Assembly: GCA_002686355.1 (NCBI GenBank)
Contig: NZBV01000023.1
Span: 1-10,846, forward strand
Length of the DNA stretch: 10,846 nucleotides
Direction: 5' to 3'
DNA from: Candidatus Pacearchaeota archaeon
GTDB taxonomy: Archaea > Nanobdellota > Nanobdellia > Pacearchaeales > GW2011-AR1
Shown: positions 5,435-10,846 of the stretch, piece by piece
How positions within the stretch are numbered: the stretch's first letter is position 1
How the letters are laid out: each line of letters starts with the position of its first letter
The notes under the pieces: generated by a model
The model's input: the letters and a program-made list of their open reading frames with translations, nothing else
Database searches by the model: none
What the model was told of the DNA's origin: nothing
Position numbers and translations under genes: made by a program

Positions 5435-5572
5435 TCAACGTTTTTCAATTGTGTACATACATTCAGAACATTTCCATTTCTCAAAAACATCTTCCTTATA
5501 AGAAAAAGGCAAGAGATATCCTTTCCCACACTTTGGACATTTTGGAAAAATGCAATTTAAATTTTCTTCCAT
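5435..5572 (-). CDS. 45-aa zinc-ribbon protein
   Basis: ATG at 5572 opens a 45-codon frame ending in TGA (5437-5435). The product has two cysteine pairs: CPKCGKG near residues 12-15 and WKCSECMY near 35-38, the classic CxxC...CxxC zinc-ribbon pattern, with the short linker YLLPFSYKEDVFEK between them. Such mini-ribbons are common in archaea, where some are parts of transcription or translation factors; the exact role here is unknown. The spacing from the TATA-like element at 5590-5599 to the ATG (about 23 nt) fits a leaderless mRNA. It is a separate transcription unit from the YbjQ gene upstream, and converges on tRNA-Thr. Confidence 0.75.
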   Translation of the reverse strand: MEENLNCIFPKCPKCGKGYLLPFSYKEDVFEKWKCSECMYTIEKR

Positions 5573-5589
5573 TATAATCCCAATAGAAA

Positions 5590-5599
5590 TTTATTTTAA
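5590..5599 (-). promoter_or_regulatory. TATA box of the zinc-ribbon gene
   Basis: The minus strand reads TTAAAATAAA, centred about 23 nt before the ATG at 5572. This places transcription start at or next to the start codon, and no Shine-Dalgarno is present. Confidence 0.4.
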
Positions 5600-5634
5600 T
5601 CTAGCAACTGCATTGGCGAAGGAATCATACAAGG

Positions 5635-5958
5635 TCATTTCAATTTAACAGCAGTACCATATGCTAACATTTCACTAGCGCCCTGCATCACCATTGAAGT
5701 CATAAATCGAACTCCAATAACAGCATCAGCACCTTCATCAATCGCAGAATTTACCATTCGATTAAATGCCTCATCACGCGCATTTGAAGTCATATCTGTG
5801 TATGTTTTTATCTCTCCTCCAATGAGATTTTTAAACCCCGCGCCAATGTCTCTTCCAACATTTCTCGCACGAACAGTACTTCCTCGAACAACACCCAAAA
5901 CTTTTGCAATCTCCTTGTCTGGAATTTCCTCACCTGTTGTCACAACTATCTTTGTCAT
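5635..5958 (-). CDS. YbjQ/UPF0145 family protein (putative heavy-metal-binding domain)
   Basis: 107-aa protein matching the YbjQ (DUF74, UPF0145) family over its full length. It starts with a beta-strand, MTKIVVTTGEEIPDKEIAKVLGVVRGSTVRARNVGRD, and continues with IGAGFKNLIGGEIKTYTDMTSNARDEAFNRMVNSAIDEGADAVIGVRF and the closing AYGTAVKLK. The family forms small cytoplasmic oligomers; the heavy-metal-binding name is a family label and no function is proven. The start overlaps the stop of the upstream small membrane gene by 4 nt (ATGA, 5958-5955). A strong Shine-Dalgarno AGGAGG (5973-5968) lies 9 nt before it, inside the upstream gene. The coupling suggests the two proteins work together. Confidence 0.92.
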   Translation of the reverse strand: MTKIVVTTGEEIPDKEIAKVLGVVRGSTVRARNVGRDIGAGFKNLIGGEIKTYTDMTSNARDEAFNRMVNSAIDEGADAVIGVRFMTSMVMQGASEMLAYGTAVKLK

Positions 5959-6149
5959 TTTTTTTTGCCTCCTGACTTTATTTCTTCAATAATATCTTCC
6001 TTTTTATTAAACAGAATAAACAACCCAAAAATCAAAATCAAGATGCCATAGATTAAAACAACCAAAGAAGTAAAAAAAGCCACGCCTATCACAATTAATC
6101 CAATAACAACCAGAACAATTCCTGTGATTGATCTACTCACCAAGTTCAT
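5955..6149 (-). CDS. 64-aa membrane protein with two transmembrane helices
   Basis: The sequence MNLVSRSITGIVLVVIGLIVIGVAFF holds a first hydrophobic helix (about 8-27), a very short turn, a second helix (SLVVLIYGILILIFGLFILF, about 28-47), and a charged cytoplasmic tail NKKEDIIEEIKSGGKKK. It has no cysteines and no recognisable catalytic motif. A pyrimidine-rich stretch, not a Shine-Dalgarno, precedes the ATG. A TATA-like element at 6173-6184, about 29 nt upstream, suggests its own nearly leaderless transcript rather than readthrough from gins51 alone. It overlaps the YbjQ gene by 4 nt, so it may provide a membrane partner for that protein. No family name is assigned. Confidence 0.75.
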   Translation of the reverse strand: MNLVSRSITGIVLVVIGLIVIGVAFFTSLVVLIYGILILIFGLFILFNKKEDIIEEIKSGGKKK

Positions 6150-6172
6150 AAAAAAGAGAGAAAAAATTAGTT

Positions 6173-6184
6173 AATAAATTTATC
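6173..6184 (-). promoter_or_regulatory. TATA-like element ahead of the 64-aa membrane protein gene
   Basis: The minus strand reads GATAAATTTATT, centred about 29 nt before the ATG at 6149 and within the 50-nt gap after gins51. It supports a promoter internal to the apgM-gins51 direction of transcription. Confidence 0.4.
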
Positions 6185-6199
6185 TAAACAACCCCAAAA

Positions 6200-6754
6200 T
6201 TATGCCTCAACAATTTCTGCCTTTTTCCCATCAACTAAAATCTGCGCAATTTCCTTAGGAACATTTGCCATCTGGTCTTTTTCATAAGGACCCATCTTCT
6301 CTCCGTTCATGTCTACAAATTCTTCAACATTTTCTTTAAACAAAATCAATTCATTCAATTGTTCATTCTCCTTTTCCCCATTTAACAAACTATTAAGCTT
6401 TTTATCAGAGTCTCCCATACATTTTATTAAATTTTCAAACAAGTCTTTTTCAAAATCAAGCATATTGTCAAAATCTTGTTTTGAAATCCCTGTCTCAGCA
6501 GCAATCAAAACCAATGCAAGAATCTTCTTCCTTCGCCTTAACATCAGTTCTTTAAACAAAGTTATTGCATTCTCCAATTGTTTCTTTGTCTTTAGCACAA
6601 CATCTGAAAAAGGGTCATCTTCCTTTGAGGTAAATTCTTTCTTATCTTTCAAATACTCTGAGAAATTCAGAACAAATCTCTTGGACAATTTCTGCAACTC
6701 TTCAGAATATCTTTCTTTCCGAGATGCTTCGTAAATATCATTATAGGTTATCAT
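6200..6754 (-). CDS. gins51: GINS complex subunit 51 (replicative helicase component)
   Basis: 184-aa archaeal GINS51 (Gins15) protein. GINS binds MCM and GAN/Cdc45 to form the CMG replicative helicase. The A-domain is recognisable: MITYNDIYEASRKERYSEELQKL, then the helical KTKKQLENAITLFKELMLRRRKKILALVLIAAETG and the DFDNMLDFEKDLFENLI motif. The small beta-rich B-domain lies at the C-terminus, as expected for the GINS51 type (VEEFVDMNGEKMGPYEKDQ then VPKEIAQILVDGKKAEIV). Length is normal for the family. Shine-Dalgarno GGAG (6770-6767) is 12 nt from the ATG, slightly long. It lies 46 nt after apgM on the same strand and is probably co-transcribed. No primase or PCNA gene, frequent partners elsewhere, is visible next to it here. 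Confidence 0.92.
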   Translation of the reverse strand: MITYNDIYEASRKERYSEELQKLSKRFVLNFSEYLKDKKEFTSKEDDPFSDVVLKTKKQLENAITLFKELMLRRRKKILALVLIAAETGISKQDFDNMLDFEKDLFENLIKCMGDSDKKLNSLLNGEKENEQLNELILFKENVEEFVDMNGEKMGPYEKDQMANVPKEIAQILVDGKKAEIVEA

Positions 6755-6800
6755 TAAAATAAGAAACTCCTGGGATTTTTAATGATTACTGTGATAAAAA

Positions 6801-8036
6801 CTACTTAACAAATCCAACTTTTTCTAGCAATTCATCTCCAAGAATTCTTCCTAATTTTCCTTTTCTGCATTCTTTTTCAAAAAATCTTTTCTCCCTTAGA
6901 GGAGAATTATCATAAAACAAGACAGGAACCGGTTCTGCAGAATGGTCTTTTAATTTGCAAGGAGTCGAATGATCCGCGGTCACAACAATTTCAATTCCTT
7001 TTGGAGGAACAAACTTCTTTAAAAATTTAAAAAAAGTCTTATCAATATATTCTATCATCTCTTTTTTTTCAAGGGGCTTATTATCATGGCCAGGTAAGTC
7101 AGTCTCTTTCAGATGGACATAGGCATAATCAAATTTCTTGTGCGTCTTTTTCAGAATTTTCATACTGAACTTACAAGCTTTTTTCAAACCTTCATGCAAA
7201 TTTGCATAAGCATCAACATTTTTCAGCTTAGGATACTCAAAAGAGAAAACACTCATCCCACTTGCAAGAGAAAAACCAATCTCAATTGGCATATAAGAAG
7301 GTGAGACCCATTTTTTGTAAAGCTTTAATTTAGGTGACTCAATCCCAGGACCGCGAAACAACAGATAATTCGCAGGAAGCAATCCTTTTTTTATTCTCTC
7401 CTTATTTATCGGATGTTCGTTTAAAACTATCTGAACCTTTTCTAAAAATTCATTTAAAACATTCACAGTGTGATTAGTATTCTCATCATCATCGAGGGGT
7501 TTAAACGAAATAACATTTGTTGCATTTTTGACCTTACCTTGAGAATAAGTAAAATCATTACATAAAATGTTGTCTGAAAATCCTCCTTTCAAAACCAAAA
7601 CAGCCCTGTGTTGAATCGTAGGCTCAAAAACAAACTTGCACGGAAGCTTAATTTTATTTATTGCCTTTGATAAAATACTCGCCTCTTCACTAGTAAGGGT
7701 TCTGCCTGCACGTCTGTCAATTATACCCCTCTTTTTGTCTGTCGTTGCAAAATTAACCCTTAATGTCAAATCTCCACGAGTTAGTTTAATTCCAACCCCC
7801 TTTGCTTCTAATTGCCCTCTTGTACTGGACGAAACATTATTCCCAAAGATAGAAACAATTGCTTCATCTGATTCAGGAGCAAAGTCTGGTTTAACAGGAT
7901 ACATAAAACCAAGCTTTCCCCTGGCCGCAAAAAAATCAAGATTAGGTGTCTTCGCAGCTTCTAAAGGCGTCTTTCCTTCAAGCAACTTGTGAGGCAAGTC
8001 ACCTATTCCATCTAAAATCACCAAAATTCCTTTCAT
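6801..8036 (-). CDS. apgM: 2,3-bisphosphoglycerate-independent phosphoglycerate mutase, archaeal type
   Basis: 411-aa cytosolic enzyme interconverting 3- and 2-phosphoglycerate in glycolysis/gluconeogenesis; alkaline-phosphatase superfamily, two metal ions. Motifs seen: ILVILDGIGD with metal-binding D9, PESDEAIVSIFG with the probable phospho-acceptor S56, RGQLEAKGVGI, RVNFATTD, DRRAGR, DLPGHDNK (H317, D318) and the closing VVTADHSTPCKLKDHSAEPVPV, with D355, H356 and H365 as metal ligands. Length fits the family. I place the start at the ATG at 8036 (MKGILV), 8 nt after GGAGGT (8050-8045), not at the TTG at 8045, which overlaps that Shine-Dalgarno. Divergent from ftsY. The family sequence is well conserved and no key residue is missing. 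Confidence 0.96.
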   Translation of the reverse strand: MKGILVILDGIGDLPHKLLEGKTPLEAAKTPNLDFFAARGKLGFMYPVKPDFAPESDEAIVSIFGNNVSSSTRGQLEAKGVGIKLTRGDLTLRVNFATTDKKRGIIDRRAGRTLTSEEASILSKAINKIKLPCKFVFEPTIQHRAVLVLKGGFSDNILCNDFTYSQGKVKNATNVISFKPLDDDENTNHTVNVLNEFLEKVQIVLNEHPINKERIKKGLLPANYLLFRGPGIESPKLKLYKKWVSPSYMPIEIGFSLASGMSVFSFEYPKLKNVDAYANLHEGLKKACKFSMKILKKTHKKFDYAYVHLKETDLPGHDNKPLEKKEMIEYIDKTFFKFLKKFVPPKGIEIVVTADHSTPCKLKDHSAEPVPVLFYDNSPLREKRFFEKECRKGKLGRILGDELLEKVGFVK

Positions 8037-8081
8037 AAAATGCAACCTCCTTTGAAATCATAAAATAAAAGACAACGCTTC

Positions 8082-8089
8082 TTTATAAA
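8082..8089 (-). promoter_or_regulatory. TATA box of apgM
   Basis: The minus strand reads TTTATAAA, centred about 49 nt before the ATG. Transcription would start near 8060, giving a leader of about 24 nt that carries the GGAGGT Shine-Dalgarno. It contrasts with the leaderless ftsY on the other side. Confidence 0.45.
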
Positions 8090-8117
8090 AATTTAGATAA
8101 TTAAAAAGTAGTTAATG

Positions 8118-8125
8118 TTATAAAT
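8118..8125 (+). promoter_or_regulatory. TATA box of ftsY
   Basis: TTATAAAT is centred about 24 nt before the ftsY ATG at 8146, which predicts a leaderless transcript. No Shine-Dalgarno is seen upstream of the gene. Confidence 0.5.
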
Positions 8126-8145
8126 CTTACAATACTTGATAAAAC

Positions 8146-9333
8146 ATGTTTGGAAAACTCAAGGAAAAATTAAAAACCTGGACAAAGAAGGTCTCTGAAA
8201 AAACCAGAACCCCTGATAAAAAAGAAGTTAAAGGGATAAAACTGCCAACAAAATTTGATCCTGGCAGGCAAAAATTTGAACCTGATTTAAGAAAATTGCA
8301 AGAAATTGAACAAACAATCAAAAAAGGAGAGGGATTAGAAAAAAAATCAAAGGATATAGTTAAAAAAGGACTAGAGGTACCCTTAAAAGAGATTGATGAA
8401 ACTGTATCATCAATTGCCCCCCAAACCTCTTCTGAACCAGGCACAGAATCCTTTTTCAAAAAAGTCACTTCAAAAATTTCAAAGACAAAAATTTCTGAAA
8501 AAGATTTTGAAATTTATGGAGAAGAACTAGAAATGCTCTTACTAGAAAACAACGTGGCAGTAGAAGTGGCTGAAAAAGTCATTAAAAAACTCAAGGAAAA
8601 AATCATTGGAAAAGAATTGCTTAAAAAGGAAGTGGAAGAAGAAATTAAAGGACATTTAAAAGAAATTATCAATGATATTTTAATAGAACCATTTAATCTT
8701 ATTGAAAAGATTGATAATAAAAAATCAGACCAGTCTAAAGAACCTTATGTGGTTTTGTTTTGCGGGATTAACGGAACAGGAAAAACAACTTCAATTGCAA
8801 AAATTGCAAAATATCTGAAAAAGAAGGATATTTCATGTGTGCTTGCTGCAGCAGATACATTTCGGGCAGCTTCAATAGAACAAATAGAAAAACACGGGAA
8901 CAAGCTAGGGATAAAAGTAATTTCAAATAAGTACGGCTCTGATCCTGCTTCTGTTGGATTTGACGCAATCCAGTATGCCAAAAAAAATATGATTGATTGT
9001 GTCCTAATTGACACAGCAGGAAGAATGCACACTTCAAAAAATCTCTTAAGAGAAATAGAAAAAATTGCAAAAGTCTGCAAGCCAGATATAAAAATCTTTG
9101 TAGGAGAAGCAATTGCAGGAAACGACATTTTAGAGCAAGTCAGGAACTTTGACTGGGCAATTGGCATTGACGGGATAATTCTGACAAAAGCAGACACAGA
9201 TGAAAAAGGTGGAACAGCTTTGTCTGTCGGATATACCTCGAAAAAACCAATCCTCTTCCTTGGCACAGGACAAGAATATGAAAAAATCGAAGTCTTCAGC
9301 AAGAGAAAGTTTGTTAAAGAGCTGGGGTTGTAA
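8146..9333 (+). CDS. ftsY: Signal recognition particle receptor FtsY
   Basis: 395-aa SRP receptor GTPase; it docks ribosome-SRP54 complexes at the membrane. The first 110 residues form a lysine- and glutamate-rich extension (MFGKLKEKLKTWTKKV at the start, likely an amphipathic membrane-targeting helix). The helical N-domain is roughly 115-200 and the G-domain 200-395. GTPase motifs: G1 GINGTGKT (207-214), G2 DTFRAAS (237-243), G3 DTAGR (289-293), G4 TKAD (347-350) followed by KGGTALS, and G5-like GTGQEYEKIEVF. The segment GEAIAGNDILEQ replaces the usual DALTGNDA form. The start is supported by the TATA spacing. srp54 follows after 93 nt in the same direction, giving the SRP-receptor pair together. 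No sign of truncation. Confidence 0.96.
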   Translation: MFGKLKEKLKTWTKKVSEKTRTPDKKEVKGIKLPTKFDPGRQKFEPDLRKLQEIEQTIKKGEGLEKKSKDIVKKGLEVPLKEIDETVSSIAPQTSSEPGTESFFKKVTSKISKTKISEKDFEIYGEELEMLLLENNVAVEVAEKVIKKLKEKIIGKELLKKEVEEEIKGHLKEIINDILIEPFNLIEKIDNKKSDQSKEPYVVLFCGINGTGKTTSIAKIAKYLKKKDISCVLAAADTFRAASIEQIEKHGNKLGIKVISNKYGSDPASVGFDAIQYAKKNMIDCVLIDTAGRMHTSKNLLREIEKIAKVCKPDIKIFVGEAIAGNDILEQVRNFDWAIGIDGIILTKADTDEKGGTALSVGYTSKKPILFLGTGQEYEKIEVFSKRKFVKELGL

Positions 9334-9426
9334 TTTAGAATGTTTTATAAATAAGATGTTCCAAATTACCTAAATATTATCATTTCAAACCACAACCTTA
9401 ATAATCCCCTCTTCTTTTCTTAATTT

Positions 9427-10797
9427 ATGTTACAAAAATTGGGCGAAGTCCTGCGAAGGGCAACAAACAAGATAACAAATGCAATTTTCTTAGACAAAAA
9501 CTTCGTGGATTCGATAATAAAAGATTTGCAAAGAGCGCTGATTGAAGCAGATGTCAGTATTCCGCTTGTAAAACAACTTTCAGACAAAATAAGAAAGGCC
9601 GCACTTGATAAAAGGATAAAGGAAATAGAAAAAAAAGAACACATAATAAAACTCCTTCATGACGAGCTAATAAAAATCCTTGGGGAATATAAACAATTGA
9701 AATTAGAATCAAAGCAAAACAAAATCATGCTTCTCGGATTATACGGTGCAGGTAAAACAACAACAATTGCAAAGTTGGGAAATTATTACTCAAAGCGAGG
9801 GAAAAAAGTTGCATTAGTCGGACTGGATGTTCACAGACCAGCTGCAAAAGAACAATTAAAACAACTCGCAGAAAAAAATAAATTAACTTATTTTATCGAC
9901 GAGAAAGAGGGCAATGCAAACAAAACATGGAAAAAATTCAAACCAAAACTAAAAGATTACAACACAGTCCTAATAGATACTGCAGGGAGACATAACTTAG
10001 ACAAAAATTTGGTAAAGGAGATAAAAGACCTAAGCAAAGAAATCAAGCCAACAGAATCAGTTTTAGTCATGCCTGCTGACATTGGGCAGGCAGCTAAGAA
10101 ACAAACCCAGGACTTCAAAGATGCTGTGAATATTTCAGGTGTTATTGTCACAAGAATGGACTCTTCTGCAAAAGGGGGAGGAGCACTCACAGCTTGTGCA
10201 GAAACAAAGGCACCTGTTTATTTTGTAGGCACAGGAGAAAAAATCAATGACATTGAAGAATTTGAACCAGAAGGATTTTTATCACGGCTTCTTGGAATGG
10301 GCGACCTGCAATCCCTGATTGAAAAAATACGCTCTGTAACAGATGAAAAGAAAAGTGAAAAAATCATCGAAGGAGGAAAGTTAACACTGGAAGATGTCGT
10401 TGAGCAAGTAAAATCAATGAATTCTCTCGGAGGTTTTGATAAACTCAAGTCAATGATTCCTGGTTTTAGTTCTGCAAAAATTCCAGACGAACTTTTAGGA
10501 ACACAAGAAGAAAAAATTGCAAAATGGGAACACATTATCAAATCAATGACCCCAGATGAAAAGAGGAATCCAGAAATCTTCGACGACAAAAAAACAGGAA
10601 TCTCGCGGATTAATCGGGTTGCAAAAGGTGCAGGAGTCAATAATTCAGAAATCCGCTCACTTCTCAAACAATACAAAATGCTCAGTACAATGATAAAAGA
10701 TAGTGCAAGTTTTGACCCATCAAAATCAATGAATCAAAAGCAGATTATGAAACTCGCAAAAAAATTCATGAAAGGAAAAAAATTCAAGGGGTTTTGA
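9427..10797 (+). CDS. srp54: Signal recognition particle protein SRP54 (Ffh)
   Basis: 456-aa SRP GTPase that binds 7S RNA and signal sequences. N-domain helices about 1-90 (ALIEADVSIPLVKQL), G-domain to about 285: G1 GLYGAGKTTT (104-113), DVHRPAA (134-140), DTAGR (174-178), G4 TRMD (232-235) with SAKGGGALT, and FVGTGEKINDIEEF. The M-domain follows: LEDVVEQVKSMNSLGGFDKL, and the RNA-binding SRINRVAKGAGVNNSEIRSLLKQYK (about 403-427), then a lysine-rich C-terminal tail. G4 has Arg where the family has Lys (TKxD). No Shine-Dalgarno; the ATG follows a pyrimidine-rich stretch, with a weak TATA-like TTAATAATC about 25 nt upstream. It is followed immediately by bud32, with a 1-nt gap, so the two are co-transcribed. 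Confidence 0.96.
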   Translation: MLQKLGEVLRRATNKITNAIFLDKNFVDSIIKDLQRALIEADVSIPLVKQLSDKIRKAALDKRIKEIEKKEHIIKLLHDELIKILGEYKQLKLESKQNKIMLLGLYGAGKTTTIAKLGNYYSKRGKKVALVGLDVHRPAAKEQLKQLAEKNKLTYFIDEKEGNANKTWKKFKPKLKDYNTVLIDTAGRHNLDKNLVKEIKDLSKEIKPTESVLVMPADIGQAAKKQTQDFKDAVNISGVIVTRMDSSAKGGGALTACAETKAPVYFVGTGEKINDIEEFEPEGFLSRLLGMGDLQSLIEKIRSVTDEKKSEKIIEGGKLTLEDVVEQVKSMNSLGGFDKLKSMIPGFSSAKIPDELLGTQEEKIAKWEHIIKSMTPDEKRNPEIFDDKKTGISRINRVAKGAGVNNSEIRSLLKQYKMLSTMIKDSASFDPSKSMNQKQIMKLAKKFMKGKKFKGF

Positions 10798-10798
10798 G

Positions 10799-10846
10799 GT
10801 GAAACCCAAAATCATCCAACAAGGCGCAGAAGCAATAATCTACAAA
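10799..10846 (+). CDS. bud32: Bud32 (KEOPS kinase/ATPase), first 16 codons, cut by the right edge
   Basis: A GTG at 10799, two bases after the srp54 stop (TGA ends at 10797), opens MKPKIIQQGAEAIIYK, which is the family N-terminus: a short strand then QGAEAxIY, the nucleotide-binding glycine loop of Bud32. Bud32 is an atypical kinase of the KEOPS complex needed for tRNA t6A modification. The preceding AAGGGG in the srp54 3' end can act as Shine-Dalgarno. Only the start is visible, so a fusion with Kae1 cannot be excluded. Translation is probably coupled to srp54. The identification rests on a short sequence and is therefore less certain than the full genes. Confidence 0.7.
   Translation, partial: MKPKIIQQGAEAIIYK

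Noticed and set aside
5302..5529. Minus-strand frame ending AERFELPTYCLQGS
   Set aside because: This ending is the well-known antisense translation of a tRNA-Thr; it also overlaps the zinc-ribbon gene in another frame.
8037..8045. Upstream TTG start for apgM adding MHF
   Set aside because: The TTG overlaps the Shine-Dalgarno GGAGGTT; the ATG at 8036 has ideal spacing and begins with the family's MKGILVILDG pattern.

Overview
The window is low-GC archaeal chromosome. It carries archaea-specific or archaeal-type genes: ribosomal proteins eL42 and eS1, the replication protein GINS51, an archaeal-type phosphoglycerate mutase, FtsY and SRP54, and the start of Bud32. Its tRNAs lack an encoded CCA, one tRNA has a bulge-helix-bulge intron, and several TATA boxes sit about 25 nt ahead of start codons, as in leaderless archaeal mRNAs. 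Very small genes and a surface protein with an N-terminus of the type KRG|QVTIF suggest a DPANN lineage (Woesearchaeota or Pacearchaeota-like). That placement is inference.

Layout. Positions 1-3105 (minus strand) hold a tightly overlapping surface-protein operon. It runs from a new 44-aa ORF, through a 608-aa protein with a pilin-type (class III) signal, to a large secreted protein cut by the left edge. Next is a 70-aa two-helix membrane protein (3233-3445, minus), divergent from tRNA-Val(GAC) at 3501-3572; one palindromic TATA box can serve both. The plus-strand block 3889-4875 encodes eL42 and eS1, each behind a leader that can fold in two alternative ways. At 5244-5351 is a tRNA-Thr(UGU) interrupted by a 36-nt intron at an unusual position, followed by a hairpin flanked by a 13-nt repeat of the tRNA 3' end.

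From 8036 down to 5435 the minus strand carries apgM and gins51, a small membrane protein overlapping a YbjQ/UPF0145 protein, and a 45-aa zinc-ribbon protein. From 8146 to the right edge the plus strand carries ftsY, srp54 and the first 16 codons of bud32.

Functionally the window is mostly housekeeping: translation (two r-proteins, two tRNAs, the t6A kinase Bud32), protein targeting (SRP54 with its receptor FtsY), replication (GINS51) and glycolysis (ApgM). The accessory part is the surface-protein operon at the left. I see no mobile element, CRISPR array or defence system. The most unusual items are the tRNA-Thr intron, the shared palindromic promoter, the overlapping surface operon and the structured r-protein leaders.
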